Origin: Corynebacterium sp.
Lineage (GTDB): Bacteria; Actinomycetota; Actinomycetes; Mycobacteriales; Mycobacteriaceae
Direction of reading: 5' to 3'
Assembly: GCF_030532195.1 (NCBI RefSeq)
Contig: NZ_JAUNLP010000001.1
Location: 248,001 to 312,000 of the forward strand
DNA length: 64,000 nucleotides
The translations under genes and the position numbers were made by a program. Of the stretch, positions 1-9,529 are shown one piece after another; the first letter of the stretch is position 1; the number at the start of each line of letters is the position of its first letter. The notes under the pieces were generated by a model. It worked only from the letters and a program-made list of their open reading frames with translations, did no database searches and was not told the DNA's origin.

Positions 1-755
1 ACAAAACCCGTCACCACCATCATCACGACGCCGACAAACGAGGCGACACCGTTGAGCTTCGCGGGCACCTGAAATTTGTGTCCGCACACGGCGAGAACGC
101 CACCGAACGTCATCTGCCACAGACGTGTCCATGTCGAGTAGTAGTCGGCCATTCCTCCGTACAGGCCACCGCGGGATGCCCATGCGAAGGACACGATCGT
201 CACTACGATGAGAAGCGGACCGACAAGCCGCGTGCGGAAGAAAGGCCATACGACGCACAGCGATCCGACGAGGATTGCCATGAGATAGAACTGCCCCTGC
301 ACCGACATAGACCACAGGTGCTGCAGCGGGCTTGGTGTCGTCGTTGCAGCGGCATACGCGGCATCCTGGGCGATAAGTTCCCAGTTGAGCACGTAGGTCA
401 AGGCCGCTCGAACTTGCCTGGTTATTTCCTCCGAAATCCATTCGGGGGCAAACAAGAACATGATTAGCGCCGCCCCGGCCATCGACATCACCAGCGACGG
501 CACAAGACGGCGAATGGTTCGCAGCAGGGGCCACAACGGATTGGCCAGTGCTCCCGGGCGACCCGCGTAACGAATCTGAGAGCCGAGAAAAAAATATCCG
601 GCCAGCATGAGAAACACGTCCACACCACCGGAAACCCGGCCGACAAAGACGTGGAAGATGACTACGAGGGCGATGGCGAGGCCACGCACACCATCCAAGT
701 CCTTGCGACGCTTGGTCGGTGCCACCGCGGTTACCGCATCGCCTTTTACAGCCAT
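1..755 (-). CDS. Acyltransferase 3 family membrane protein (partial, 3' end outside window)
   Basis: The first 251 codons of a membrane O-acyltransferase of the acyltransferase-3 (OafA/YrhL) family; the reading frame runs off the left edge of the window without a stop. The N-terminus has the family R-x10-H signature (R24 and H35, in DGVRGLAIALVVIFH), followed by hydrophobic segments and an HLWSMSVQGQFYL motif typical of this family. Such enzymes move acyl groups onto cell-envelope sugars or lipids at the membrane; the substrate cannot be read from the sequence. The ATG lies 7 bp after the pdxS stop, so it is probably co-transcribed with pdxS, although no functional link is obvious. Family assignment is firm; substrate is unknown. 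Confidence 0.85.
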   Translation of the reverse strand, partial: MAVKGDAVTAVAPTKRRKDLDGVRGLAIALVVIFHVFVGRVSGGVDVFLMLAGYFFLGSQIRYAGRPGALANPLWPLLRTIRRLVPSLVMSMAGAALIMFLFAPEWISEEITRQVRAALTYVLNWELIAQDAAYAAATTTPSPLQHLWSMSVQGQFYLMAILVGSLCVVWPFFRTRLVGPLLIVVTIVSFAWASRGGLYGGMADYYSTWTRLWQMTFGGVLAVCGHKFQVPAKLNGVASFVGVVMMVVTGF

Positions 756-762
756 ACTCTGT

Positions 763-1665
763 TTACCAGCCACGCTCTGCGAGTCGGTGCGGCTGCGGAA
801 TCTCATCAACGTTGATTCCGACCATTGCCTCGCCCAGACCACGGGAGACATCTGCGATGACCTTCGGGTCGTCGTAGTGCTGCGTTGCCTGGACAATTGC
901 CTTGGCGCGCTTCTCCGGGTCGCCGGACTTGAAGATACCCGAGCCAACGAAGACACCCTCGGCGCCGAGCTGCATCATCATTGCGGCATCGGCTGGGGTG
1001 GCGATACCGCCAGCGGTAAACAGCACGACCGGCAGCTTGCCGGTCTCTGCGACCTCGCGAACCAGCTCGTACGGAGCCTGCAACTCCTTAGCTGCGACGT
1101 AGAGCTCGTCCGGAGCCATCGAGCGCAGGCGATTGATCTCGGCGCGGATGGTGCGCATGTGGGTGACAGCATTGGAAACATCACCGGTGCCGGCCTCACC
1201 CTTGGAGCGAATCATGGCAGCGCCCTCGTTGATGCGGCGCAGCGCCTCACCGAGGTTGGTTGCACCACAGACGAACGGCACAGTGAAGTCGAACTTGTCG
1301 ATGTGGTTGGAGTAATCGGCCGGAGTCAGAACCTCGGACTCATCGATGAAGTCCACGCCGAGGGACTGCAGCACCTGCGCCTCAACGAAGTGACCAATGC
1401 GGGCCTTGGCCATAACCGGGATCGACACGGCGTTAATGATGCCCTCAATCATGTCCGGGTCAGACATACGAGAAACGCCACCCTGCGCGCGGATATCGGC
1501 CGGAACTCGCTCCAGCGCCATCACCGCGGTCGCACCTGCATCCTCAGCAATCTTGGCCTGCTCCGGGGTAACGACGTCCATGATGACGCCGCCCTTCATC
1601 ATCTCAGCGAAACCACGCTTGACGCGCGCGGTACCCTGCCCGGAGGTATTTTCAACGGTGCTCAA
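763..1665 (-). CDS. pdxS: Pyridoxal 5'-phosphate synthase lyase subunit PdxS
   Basis: A 300-residue PdxS (Pdx1/SNZ) subunit, which builds PLP from ribose 5-phosphate, glyceraldehyde 3-phosphate and ammonia inside a dodecameric ring. The catalytic residues are visible: Asp30, Lys87 in [11 protein letters not shown] and Lys155 in [13 protein letters not shown], equivalent to Asp24, Lys81 and Lys149 of the Bacillus enzyme. The start is a TTG at 1665, chosen because AGGAAG sits 9 nt upstream and no better start precedes the conserved domain. The glutaminase partner PdxT, normally the next gene, is not here: the next gene downstream is an acyltransferase. An 18-bp perfect palindrome lies 34 bp upstream and may be an operator. 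Confidence 0.95.
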   Translation of the reverse strand: MSTVENTSGQGTARVKRGFAEMMKGGVIMDVVTPEQAKIAEDAGATAVMALERVPADIRAQGGVSRMSDPDMIEGIINAVSIPVMAKARIGHFVEAQVLQSLGVDFIDESEVLTPADYSNHIDKFDFTVPFVCGATNLGEALRRINEGAAMIRSKGEAGTGDVSNAVTHMRTIRAEINRLRSMAPDELYVAAKELQAPYELVREVAETGKLPVVLFTAGGIATPADAAMMMQLGAEGVFVGSGIFKSGDPEKRAKAIVQATQHYDDPKVIADVSRGLGEAMVGINVDEIPQPHRLAERGW

Positions 1666-1698
1666 CGAACCCTACTTCCTAAAAGTGATATCAGTTAC

Positions 1699-1716
1699 TT
1701 TTTCCCTAGGGAAAAA
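1699..1716. promoter_or_regulatory. Perfect 18-bp palindrome upstream of pdxS, candidate operator
   Basis: TTTTTCCCTAGGGAAAAA is a perfect inverted repeat in the 144-bp gap between pdxS and the lemA-like gene. On the minus strand it lies between a TTGACA/TATAGT-rich stretch (about 1725-1743) and the pdxS start. A regulator site for vitamin B6 synthesis is one reading, but no pdxR gene is in the window, so the binding protein is unknown. The T-tract makes a short terminator possible, although the spacer is zero. Confidence 0.4.
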
Positions 1717-1809
1717 TTCCAATAACACTATAACGTGTCAACTAGACCGGGCTGTTCATTGAGTAGGGTAAAACCCAACTTTTTCCACCGCAATTGCTGG
1801 GAATCGAGC

Positions 1810-2313
1810 CTATACCGGGGGTAATACGTCGGCGACATCGAAGTATTCAGGCTCAGGCGCCGTACCTGCCAGACGCAAAGCGCGTACCCATGGCCTAGAA
1901 CGCAACGCCTTGGTATCAGTCACCGCATCGTTATAAAAACGACGAGCCAGCTCCAGGCGCGTGTGCGCGTCGGCAAGCTCAATGGCAAGCGTGCGCTCTG
2001 GTGGCTGCTGTTCCACCAACGCCACAATGCGCCGCGTCAGCTCATTTTCCGCATCAGCACGCTGTCCTGTGTGAGTCGCGCGGATGGGGATAGCTTCGGC
2101 GCGCGCCGTGTCACCCGACAGCTCCGGGTACGCCGAGCGCGCCACCGCTGCCCTCCGCCCCAGGGCCGCTTCCAGAGAGGAACGCGCCAGGTCTGTGCGA
2201 ATATGCATGCGGTTTAGGCGCGTTGCCGTCGAAGAGGCGATAAGACCGACTACCAGCACAATAATCAGCGCAATAGCCAGGACTACGCCCCAGACTGGAA
2301 CGGTTACGTTCAC
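1810..2313 (-). CDS. LemA-like single-span membrane protein
   Basis: A 167-residue protein with one N-terminal membrane helix (WGVVLAIALIIVLVVGLI) and an extracytoplasmic helical domain. The C-terminal ELARRFYNDAVTD segment, followed by a proline/aromatic tail ending EYFDVADVLPPV, matches the LemA family. LemA proteins have no settled function. I chose the GTG at 2313 because AAGGAAAG lies upstream of it; a TTG at 2337 in the same frame would add eight residues but has no ribosome binding site. It lies 49 bp downstream of pimA on the same strand and may be read through from the PIM operon. Confidence 0.7.
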   Translation of the reverse strand: MNVTVPVWGVVLAIALIIVLVVGLIASSTATRLNRMHIRTDLARSSLEAALGRRAAVARSAYPELSGDTARAEAIPIRATHTGQRADAENELTRRIVALVEQQPPERTLAIELADAHTRLELARRFYNDAVTDTKALRSRPWVRALRLAGTAPEPEYFDVADVLPPV

Positions 2314-2362
2314 CGAAAACCCACTTTCCTTCTTCAACCACGCCTATAGCGGGGCCGCCACG

Positions 2363-3505
2363 TTACGTCGTAGTGACGACCTTTTCGCCGTCCATGCGCA
2401 CCGTATCGTACACACGCAAAACGCCGTCGGCGACTCGCGACCAGTCGTACTCCCACGCCCGCTCATGGCCAGCTACGCGCAGCTTCTCCCCCAGCTCGGG
2501 CTGTCGCAACAGCTTGACCACTTCAGCGGCCAGGTCCGCAGAGTCGCCGTTTGCAAAATGAAGTCCGAAACGGCCGTCGTCAAGCACGAGTCGGAATGCA
2601 TCGATGTCGCTGGAAATCACGGGCGCACCCGCCGCCATCGCCTCTACCAGCACAATTCCGAAGCTCTCGCCGCCGCGCTGTGGTGCGATATAGGCGTCGG
2701 CGTCGGCGAGAATGGCCGCTTTGGCATCCTCCGACAGCCGTCCGACAAAGTGCAGCACTTCGGCGTGCTTTCCCGCTTTACGACGGGCACCTGCGGCATC
2801 ACCATCACCGACCACGCAGACCTCAACGTTGGGAAACTCCGCGCGGATTGCGGGCAGCGCCTCCAGGAGCACGTCGAAGCCCTTGCGGGGCTCGTCGAAG
2901 CGGCCGAGAAAGACGAGTCGGAACACACCCTGCTTGCGCGGTGGGATTTCCGGCAGCGAGGACGCGGGGAGACAGTTTTCAAAGTCACCGACGCGCACGC
3001 CGTTCGGAATCAGAACAGGATCACCACCAAGTTGCTCCACCTGCCAGCGACGTGCGACCTCGGAGACCGCGATGCCTCCTCGAATGCGCTCCAGGTACTT
3101 GCGCAAAATTGGCGTAGCCAGCTTCAAAATCAGCGATTCCGTCGCCGCTGAGTGGTAGGTGGCAACGATTGGTCCGACTGCATTAAACAGCGACAGCATT
3201 GAGTAACTGGGCGAATTCGGCTCATGGATGTGCAAAATGTCGAAATTGCCCTCATCTATCCAAGCACGCACCTTGCGGTTGGTGCGTGGGCCAAAGGACA
3301 GCCTGGCCACTGAGCCGTTATACGGGATGGGAACAGCCGCGCCACCGCGCACGACAAAGTCGGGCACGTCGGCCTTAGGGCTGGCGGGTCCGATAAGGCT
3401 GACCTCATGACCGCGACGAATGAATTCCTCGCAGAGGTCGATGGCGTGCGCTTGCACGCCACCTGGAACGTCAAAAGAGTAAGGACAGACCATTCCGATG
3501 CGCAC
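2363..3505 (-). CDS. pimA: Phosphatidyl-myo-inositol alpha-mannosyltransferase PimA
   Basis: A 380-residue GT4 glycosyltransferase that transfers mannose from GDP-mannose to the 2-position of phosphatidylinositol, the first committed step of PIM, lipomannan and lipoarabinomannan synthesis at the inner face of the membrane. The N-terminal GGVQAH loop, His118, the GRFDEPRKGF donor-binding segment (about 201-210) and the EX7E motif (Glu280 and Glu288 in ESFGIVLVE) are all in place, and length fits the family. The GTG start at 3505 is supported by GAGGAA 10 nt upstream. It follows patA by 6 bp, so its ribosome binding site lies inside the patA end, as expected for coupled genes. Two copies of the recurrent GCTTNACGACG word fall within it. 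Confidence 0.95.
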   Translation of the reverse strand: MRIGMVCPYSFDVPGGVQAHAIDLCEEFIRRGHEVSLIGPASPKADVPDFVVRGGAAVPIPYNGSVARLSFGPRTNRKVRAWIDEGNFDILHIHEPNSPSYSMLSLFNAVGPIVATYHSAATESLILKLATPILRKYLERIRGGIAVSEVARRWQVEQLGGDPVLIPNGVRVGDFENCLPASSLPEIPPRKQGVFRLVFLGRFDEPRKGFDVLLEALPAIRAEFPNVEVCVVGDGDAAGARRKAGKHAEVLHFVGRLSEDAKAAILADADAYIAPQRGGESFGIVLVEAMAAGAPVISSDIDAFRLVLDDGRFGLHFANGDSADLAAEVVKLLRQPELGEKLRVAGHERAWEYDWSRVADGVLRVYDTVRMDGEKVVTTT

Positions 3506-3511
3506 GGTTAT

Positions 3512-4411
3512 CTATTTCCTCTTTCGATCTGCCGGCCATAGCGGCTGCATCATGTGCCAATCGGCGGGATGCTGCGCAATGTCCGATTCAAAAATGTTCG
3601 CGACATCCTGAACAATATCGTTCAGACTACGATTCTCCGTGGGCACTGGTGGGTGTGCCACAAACCGCCATCCGTCGCGGATGTACGAAAGCCCCGCAGG
3701 CACAAGCAGTGCGCCTGTCTCCTGAGCCAGTTTTGCTGCCCCGACCGGCATCGTGGTCTCTTCTCCGAAGAAGGTCACGGGCACACCGCGGCCACCGAAG
3801 TCGCGGTCAGACAGCAGGCACACCACACCGCCTTGCTCCAGCCTTTCCTTCAGCTGTGGCATAGCGGGCTGGCCGCCGGTCAGCGGAAGAATCTTAAAGC
3901 CCAGAGATTCGCGGTACTCGACGAATGCGTCGTAAAGCACCTCGGGCTTGAGACGCTCGGCGACGGTTGCGAATTGGCCGCTGCGATCGACCAACCACAT
4001 GCCGGCCATGTCCCAATTACCACAGTGCGGCAGCGGGATGACCACGGATTTTCCGGCCTCAATCTGCTCGGTGAGTTCCGCAAGCCCGATGCTGGTGGCC
4101 TGAACTTCGGCGGCGAGTTCAGGTGAGGCGATGGTGGGCAACCTGAATGCTTCTACCCAATAGCGCAGGTACGAGCGCATGGAAGCGCGAATCAGGCCCT
4201 GCGGCACTTCATCTGGATGACACCCCATTACCCGCGCGAGGTTTTTGCGCAGCTGGCGCGTTGTCGACGGATTCTTCGCAACTCGGTCGGCAGCAAAGTT
4301 ACCAAGACCATAGGCCATGCGCTCTGGAAGCAATCCGAAAATCTTCCATCCCGCTAGGTACCCCAGGGCCGCGACATCCTCTTTGGAACGGGGCACGAAG
4401 AAGTGTGACAT
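3512..4411 (-). CDS. patA: Phosphatidylinositol mannoside acyltransferase PatA
   Basis: A 299-residue membrane-associated acyltransferase of the lysophospholipid/HtrB superfamily, expected to put palmitate on the 6-position of the mannose added by PimA. The catalytic HX4D motif is His129-CGNW-Asp134 in PLPHCGNWDMAG. The glutamate-containing SDRDFGGRGVPVTFFGEE region and PVGAAKLAQETGALLVPAG follow, as in the mycobacterial enzyme Rv2611c. It sits between pgsA and pimA, the conserved order of PIM operons. One GCTTTACGACG copy (3928-3938) encodes LYDA within it. Assignment rests on motif plus position. Confidence 0.92.
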   Translation of the reverse strand: MSHFFVPRSKEDVAALGYLAGWKIFGLLPERMAYGLGNFAADRVAKNPSTTRQLRKNLARVMGCHPDEVPQGLIRASMRSYLRYWVEAFRLPTIASPELAAEVQATSIGLAELTEQIEAGKSVVIPLPHCGNWDMAGMWLVDRSGQFATVAERLKPEVLYDAFVEYRESLGFKILPLTGGQPAMPQLKERLEQGGVVCLLSDRDFGGRGVPVTFFGEETTMPVGAAKLAQETGALLVPAGLSYIRDGWRFVAHPPVPTENRSLNDIVQDVANIFESDIAQHPADWHMMQPLWPADRKRK

Positions 4412-4441
4412 TGGGCTGCCTCCCTTAAAGATGACCGTGGA

Positions 4442-5122
4442 TTAGTTGGCATCAGTCGAGCCGGACTGCTGTGTGGAGTCAGCGTCCGTTGCGCCTGCCG
4501 GCGGGGCAATCGCATCCAGCGCACCCGGCTGTTTTGCCACCATGTATAGACGCTGGACGACAGTAAATACCGAACCAACAGCCAGAATCCACATAGCGAC
4601 ATAAATGGAGTAGCTCAGGCCAAGGCCCTGCAAGCCCACGCCGACAAGCCCAATAATCAGTCGCTCAGCGCGCTCCACCAAACCGCCGTTGACTTTCAGA
4701 CCGCTGGCCTCAGCACGTGCCTTGACGTAGGAAATCACCTGAGAAGAACCCATGGTGATGAGCGTGAGAATCAACAGCGTGGAGTCGGCGTCATAGCGAT
4801 AGACAACCCAGTAAGCGATGGCACCAAACAGAGCTGCATCGGTGATGCGATCGCAGGACGCATCCAGCGTGGCACCGTATTTTGTACCGTGCCCCTGCAA
4901 TCGCGCCATGGTGCCGTCGAGCAAATCGAAGGCAGTAAAAATACCCATCAGGGCTGCCGCGGCGAAGAGGTGCCCGGTTGGAATCAGGACAACGGCAATC
5001 ACGACAGAGATTGCGGTGCCCACCAGCGTGACAGTGTTGGGGCTGATGCCAGCACGCAGCAGCGCTAGTGCCATTGGTTCTACGACTGGCTTAATCGGTT
5101 CCCGACCACGCACGCTTAGCAT
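4442..5122 (-). CDS. pgsA: Phosphatidylinositol phosphate synthase (CDP-alcohol phosphotransferase)
   Basis: A 226-residue integral membrane enzyme that joins CDP-diacylglycerol to inositol 3-phosphate, producing the phosphatidylinositol phosphate precursor of PI and PIMs. The CDP-alcohol phosphotransferase signature is complete: Asp66, Asp69, Gly70, Ala73, Arg74, Gly83, Asp87 and Asp91. About six hydrophobic helices follow, and the tail is acidic and serine-rich. The ATG overlaps the stop of the upstream HIT gene by 7 bp, which suggests translational coupling. Its place immediately before patA and pimA identifies the substrate class better than the motif alone, since phosphatidylglycerophosphate synthases share the motif. 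Confidence 0.93.
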   Translation of the reverse strand: MLSVRGREPIKPVVEPMALALLRAGISPNTVTLVGTAISVVIAVVLIPTGHLFAAAALMGIFTAFDLLDGTMARLQGHGTKYGATLDASCDRITDAALFGAIAYWVVYRYDADSTLLILTLITMGSSQVISYVKARAEASGLKVNGGLVERAERLIIGLVGVGLQGLGLSYSIYVAMWILAVGSVFTVVQRLYMVAKQPGALDAIAPPAGATDADSTQQSGSTDAN

Positions 5123-5757
5123 GTGGCATCCTCCTGTTCGAGGGCACGCCAGCCGTCGGCAAGCAGCTTGCGCGTATCACGCAGTGCCTGCGGCAGCACC
5201 TTGGTGCCGTCGATGACGGTCATGAAGTTGGCATCGCCTGCCCAGCGCGGAACGACATGCATGTGCAGGTGATCGGCGACGGAACCGCCGGAGGCCTTGC
5301 CCAGGTTGAAGCCGACATTGACTGCGTCCGGCTTCGAGACCTTCTTCAGCGTGCGAATTGCATGCTGTGCAAACCGCATCATCTCGGCGGATTCTTCCGC
5401 CGTCAAGTCTTCAAGGTTGGCGACCTCACGGTACGGAATCACCATCAGATGGCCAGGGTTATACGGGAACAGGTTCAAGATGGCATAGACCAGCTCACCT
5501 CGAGCGACGATGAGCGCGTCTTCATCGCTTTGCTTGGGCAAATCGACGAAGGGGTTTCGCGGCGGCTTTTTCTCATGCACACCACGTTTGGTGATGTAGT
5601 TCAGTCGGTATGGTGCCCACAGCCGCGTAAGGCGGTCGGGCTCTCCGTAGCCGCTATCAACATAGACGTTGTCAGACGCCTGCTGTTCTGCGTTTCCCTG
5701 CTCGTGTGGCAGCGTTGGCTCTTCGCTTCCCGAGTGATTCACTACCTGCCCCTTCAT
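5116..5757 (-). CDS. HIT-family Ap4A phosphorylase-like protein
   Basis: A 213-residue histidine-triad protein. The triad is His163, His165 and His167 in DHLHMHVVPRW, with His165 the expected nucleophile. The neighbouring NVGFNLGKASGGSV and PYNPGHLMVIPYREV segments are typical of the actinobacterial branch whose Mycobacterium member Rv2613c was characterised as a diadenosine tetraphosphate phosphorylase. It probably clears dinucleoside polyphosphates, by-products of aminoacyl-tRNA synthetases, which suits its place after thrS. The first 40 residues are acidic and low-complexity. The enzymatic activity is inferred from family and position. Confidence 0.88.
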   Translation of the reverse strand: MKGQVVNHSGSEEPTLPHEQGNAEQQASDNVYVDSGYGEPDRLTRLWAPYRLNYITKRGVHEKKPPRNPFVDLPKQSDEDALIVARGELVYAILNLFPYNPGHLMVIPYREVANLEDLTAEESAEMMRFAQHAIRTLKKVSKPDAVNVGFNLGKASGGSVADHLHMHVVPRWAGDANFMTVIDGTKVLPQALRDTRKLLADGWRALEQEDATC

Positions 5758-5761
5758 CGCA

Positions 5762-5791
5762 CAGTCGCGGGACCATCACTTCCCGCGACTG
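5762..5791. repeat. Inverted repeat between thrS and the HIT gene
   Basis: CAGTCGCGGGA (5762-5772) and TCCCGCGACTG (5781-5791) form an 11-bp perfect stem with an 8-nt loop. No U-tract follows on the minus strand, so it may slow or partially terminate thrS transcription, or stabilise mRNA ends, rather than being a full terminator. Confidence 0.55.
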
Positions 5792-5863
5792 CTTATATTG
5801 TCCTGCTGTATTTTACGGTCTCTACCGAGACCTGTGCTGGATTGCCGTTACCGGCATGCCAGA

Positions 5864-7924
5864 TTAGACGGCAGAGACATTTTCCTTATTCGGCTGCTCA
5901 TTGTTGCGCGAGGAGACCCACTCACAGATGATGTCTGCAGCCTTGTCGACCTCAACACCGTTGATCTGAGTGCCGTCGAGGAAGCGGAAACTGACTGCTC
6001 CGGCCTCAACATCGCGAGCACCAGCAAGGATCATGAACGGAACCTTGTTCTGCGTGTGATTGCGAATCTTCTTCTGCATGCGGTCATCCGAGGTGTCCAC
6101 GTGAGCGCGGATACCACGAGACTTCAGCTTGGCAGTGAACTCTTCCAGGTGCGGTGCGAAATCATCCGCAACCGGAATACCAACGACCTGCTCCGGTGCC
6201 AGCCATGCTGGGAATGCACCTGCGTAGTGCTCCAGCAGGACACCGAAGAAACGCTCGATAGAACCGAACAGCGCACGGTGAATCATAATCGGACGCTTCT
6301 TGGTGCCGTCCGGTGCCGTGTACTCCAGCTCAAAGCGCTCTGGCAGGTTGAAGTCCAGCTGAACAGTCGACATCTGCCAGGTACGACCGATGGCGTCGCG
6401 GGCCTGGACCGAAATCTTCGGACCGTAGAAGGCGGCTCCGCCCGGATCTGGAACGAGGTCCAGGCCGGAAGCATCGGCGACACGCTGCAGGATTGCGGTG
6501 GACTTCTCCCAAATCTCATCGGAGCCCACGAACTTCTGCTCGTCCTTCGTGGACAGCTCCAGGTAGAAGTCATCCAAACCGTAGTCGCGCAGCAGCGAAA
6601 TGATGAAGTCAAGAACGCTGGTGAGCTCTTCTTCCAGCTGGTCTTCGGTGCAGTAGATGTGGGCGTCGTCCTGCGTGAAGCCGCGCGCACGGGTCAGACC
6701 GTGAATAACACCGGACTTCTCGTAGCGGTAGACGGTACCGAACTCGAACATGCGAATCGGCAGTTCACGGTAGCTGCGGCCACGCGATGCAAAGATCAGA
6801 TTGTGCATCGGGCAGTTCATCGGCTTGACGTAGTAGTCCTGCGGTTCCTTGGTGCAGTTGCCGTGCTCGTCGTACTCACCGTCGAGCTGCATCGGCGGGA
6901 ACATGCCGTCTGCGTAGAAGTCCAGGTGTCCGGACTTCTTAAACAGGTCGCCCTTGGTCACATGCGGGGTGTTGACAAAGTCGTAGCCGGCCTCAATGTG
7001 GCGACGACGCGAGTGCTGCTCCATCTCGTTTCGGATGATGCCGCCCTTGACATGGAACACCGGGAAACCGGAGCCAATCTCGTCCGGGAAGCTGAACAGA
7101 TCCAGCTCAGCGCCCAGGCGACGGTGATCGCGCTTTTCTGCCTCCAGCATGCGGTCAAGGTGCTCATCCAGAGCTTCCTTGGACTCCCATGCGGTGCCGT
7201 AGACGCGCTGCAGGTCATCGCGGGACTGGTCGCCGCGCCAGTAGGCTGCGGACGAACGAGTGATCTTGAACGCCGGGATGTAACGCGTCGTCGGAACGTG
7301 CGGGCCACGGCACAGGTCGAACCATTCGGTCTCGCCGGTACGTGGATTGACGTTGCGGTAGCCGGTCAGAGTGGTACCAGAACCACCGACATCGACATTG
7401 GCCTCATCATCTTCGGAGACGTTACCGGCGGACTTTTCCGTAATGAGCTCAAGCTTGTACGGTTCGTCGGCAAGCGCTTTCTTAGCCTCTTCAGCGGACT
7501 CGAACGCAAAGCGCTCAAACCGCTGACCGGACTTAATGATCTTCTTCATACGCTTTTCAATGCGCTTGAGATCTTCCGGTGTAAAAGGCTCAGCGACTCG
7601 GAAGTCGTAGTAGAAGCCATTATCAATGGCCGGGCCGATACCCAGCTTGGTACCTGGGAATTCCAGCTGCACGGCCTGAGCCATGACGTGGGTTGCCGAG
7701 TGGCGAATGACATCGCGCCCGTCCGGAGTGTTGGCCGGAACGGGTTCGAAGACGGTTTCCACCTCTGGCTTGAAGGACAGGTCCTTGAGGTTGCCTTCCG
7801 GGTCGCGGACGCAAACGATGGCGTCAACTCCCTTATTGGGGAAACCCAGGTCTCTCATCGCCTCGCCCGCGGAGACTCCCGCGGGCACGGTAAATGGTGC
7901 TGGGGTTGCAAATTCTTCTGACAC
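5864..7924 (-). CDS. thrS: Threonyl-tRNA synthetase
   Basis: A 686-residue class II synthetase that charges tRNA-Thr. In order it has an N-terminal TGS domain (about 1-70), the editing domain with [15 protein letters not shown], the catalytic core with MNCPMHNL (zinc Cys), motif 2 [37 protein letters not shown] residues, motif 3 [12 protein letters not shown], and a C-terminal anticodon-binding domain ([17 protein letters not shown] onward). The GTG start at 7924 is preceded by AAGGAG ten bases upstream; the reading frame stays open 24 codons further but that part shows no family similarity. It heads the PIM operon, an arrangement shared with mycobacteria. I see no T-box leader. Confidence 0.97.
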   Translation of the reverse strand: MSEEFATPAPFTVPAGVSAGEAMRDLGFPNKGVDAIVCVRDPEGNLKDLSFKPEVETVFEPVPANTPDGRDVIRHSATHVMAQAVQLEFPGTKLGIGPAIDNGFYYDFRVAEPFTPEDLKRIEKRMKKIIKSGQRFERFAFESAEEAKKALADEPYKLELITEKSAGNVSEDDEANVDVGGSGTTLTGYRNVNPRTGETEWFDLCRGPHVPTTRYIPAFKITRSSAAYWRGDQSRDDLQRVYGTAWESKEALDEHLDRMLEAEKRDHRRLGAELDLFSFPDEIGSGFPVFHVKGGIIRNEMEQHSRRRHIEAGYDFVNTPHVTKGDLFKKSGHLDFYADGMFPPMQLDGEYDEHGNCTKEPQDYYVKPMNCPMHNLIFASRGRSYRELPIRMFEFGTVYRYEKSGVIHGLTRARGFTQDDAHIYCTEDQLEEELTSVLDFIISLLRDYGLDDFYLELSTKDEQKFVGSDEIWEKSTAILQRVADASGLDLVPDPGGAAFYGPKISVQARDAIGRTWQMSTVQLDFNLPERFELEYTAPDGTKKRPIMIHRALFGSIERFFGVLLEHYAGAFPAWLAPEQVVGIPVADDFAPHLEEFTAKLKSRGIRAHVDTSDDRMQKKIRNHTQNKVPFMILAGARDVEAGAVSFRFLDGTQINGVEVDKAADIICEWVSSRNNEQPNKENVSAV

Positions 7925-8017
7925 GGCGCGCGTGTACTCCTTTTCAAAGTGTCTTCGAAAATCACATACCTGGTGACTTTCGTCAGTCGCACACACACTT
8001 TACCGCAAAGGCTCTAC

Positions 8018-9244
8018 CTAGTCTTCGAGAAGGTCCTGCGCCCAGTACTCGTCTTCCGAGGTTCCGCGTGGCATGACGAAGACCGCCGATCCAATGTGGA
8101 AAATCCACTGATTCATGCGGTCATTTTCAGCCAGACGTTCCTGGATTGGGTGGAACTGCTCCAGTGGATTCTTCTGGTAGCAGATGAACACCAACCCGGT
8201 ATTGGTATCGAACTTTCCGTCCGACTCCGGCGGCAGGTCGTAGTTGTACACGCGACGCAGCAGCTTCTGGTTCGGGTATTCCTTTGGAGGCATCGCCAGC
8301 GCGACGTGGCTGTGCGGATCTGTAAGCGGTAGCCCGTATTCATCCGTCTTCGACAGGTCAACGGTTTCAAACTCGTCCTTGCCGCCGACCGGCGCGCCCG
8401 AGCCAATCTCACGGCCGGTAATAACCGTACGGCTCTCGCGGTCAAGAACGTCCCAGCCGGGCAGATCCATCTCAATTCGACGCACGACCATTGCCGATCC
8501 GCCGCGCAGCCAGTCAGGGCCGCTATCAATCCAGACCTGCTTGGCAAACTCATCACGAGTATGCGGGTTGATGGTGCCGTCTTTCTGGCCGAATAGATTG
8601 CGCGGGGTCTCCCCTTCCTGCAAGGATCCCTGCGCGTGCTGGAAGCCAGTCTGCACCCAACGCACGTCCAGGTACGGCGCGGAGTTGCGAGTCATCATTC
8701 GAGCAGCGTGCGACACCATCACTGGGTCATCGGCGCAAATCTGCAGGCAGAGGTCGCCACCACTCCACTCCGGCTTCAGCTCATCATTGCCGTACTCCGG
8801 GAGGTCGGCCAACCAATCGGGCTTCTCGCTCTCCTTGTCAATAATCGTGAAGAAGTTCTCACCAAAACCGACCGTGATGGTCAGGTTGGCCGGCGCCACC
8901 ATCAATTCCGGTTCGAGGTCAGTGCGGCTGGCCTGGCCAGAGGTCATTCGACGCGCATCATCAGTCCACACACGCATCAGGTTGCGCATCCGCTCACGGC
9001 CCACGTCCTTCTTGACATCGAAGGACACCAACCACAGGTTCGCCTGTGCCGGTGTTTCAATTCCCGCCTGGTTCGCGCCGTCGAAAGGCACCGTCGCCGT
9101 TTGCAGCGGCGGCTTTTCCGGTTCCTCCTGTTTGCGCTCGAGCCCAATTGCGTGAGCTTCTGGAGCTCCGAGCGCCACAGCTGACGCACCCGCCGCGACC
9201 CCCAGGCCGCCGAGGAAATGCCTCCTGCTAAAGCCATCGGACAT
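8018..9244 (-). CDS. Tat-exported Dyp-type haem peroxidase
   Basis: A 408-residue dye-decolourising peroxidase of the EfeB/DtpA class. The first 33 residues form a twin-arginine signal (SRRHFLGG at 6-13, hydrophobic core, AHA cleavage region). The Dyp hallmark GXXDG is Gly219-QKD-Gly223, and a candidate proximal haem histidine lies in DPHSHVALA (His311/His313). It would fold and load haem in the cytoplasm and act outside. It ends the copC > PCuAC > Dyp group, an association also seen in Streptomyces, where DtpA takes part in copper-enzyme maturation. EfeB-like iron release from haem is the alternative. The start could instead be the GTG at 9253, whose spacing to AAAGG is better. Confidence 0.92.
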   Translation of the reverse strand: MSDGFSRRHFLGGLGVAAGASAVALGAPEAHAIGLERKQEEPEKPPLQTATVPFDGANQAGIETPAQANLWLVSFDVKKDVGRERMRNLMRVWTDDARRMTSGQASRTDLEPELMVAPANLTITVGFGENFFTIIDKESEKPDWLADLPEYGNDELKPEWSGGDLCLQICADDPVMVSHAARMMTRNSAPYLDVRWVQTGFQHAQGSLQEGETPRNLFGQKDGTINPHTRDEFAKQVWIDSGPDWLRGGSAMVVRRIEMDLPGWDVLDRESRTVITGREIGSGAPVGGKDEFETVDLSKTDEYGLPLTDPHSHVALAMPPKEYPNQKLLRRVYNYDLPPESDGKFDTNTGLVFICYQKNPLEQFHPIQERLAENDRMNQWIFHIGSAVFVMPRGTSEDEYWAQDLLED

Positions 9245-9334
9245 AATGTGCACACTTACCTTTCTGATCACGTCATGCTGGAGCACACTCAGTGATTCGC
9301 CGGTAACAGCGTCAAACGCAAAGCGGCTTGTCAC

Positions 9335-9529
9335 CTATCCAACTCGACAGTATCTAATGACTGATTTTAGAAAAACAGAAGCGCCGGAGTTCACAGGACT
9401 TTTACACGAATCTGCCCCAACCCCGGCGCTTCTCAGCCAATATTTACAGTCAGTCATCCGCCGCCTACGGGCTCATGCCCGCTTTACGACGGCCCATTGA
9501 CCTCGCTGCAAATGCAGATCTCGGTGGAA
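9335..9529. other. Intergenic spacer with one GCTTTACGACG copy
   Basis: There is no gene between the Dyp peroxidase and the PCuAC lipoprotein. A copy of the recurrent word lies at 9481-9491. Imperfect inverted sequence around 9375-9435 (AAGCGCCGG and CCGGCGCTT, with a long loop) could act as a weak terminator for the copC-PCuAC transcript. Confidence 0.5.

Noticed and set aside
607..1725. 372-codon open frame opposite pdxS
   Set aside because: Antisense to pdxS over nearly its full length and caused by codon bias; pdxS has all its catalytic residues.
5798..7921. 707-codon open frame opposite thrS
   Set aside because: It is an exact antisense shadow of a conserved synthetase gene; its translation is rich in Val, Arg and Leu with no domain, and it has no ribosome binding site.
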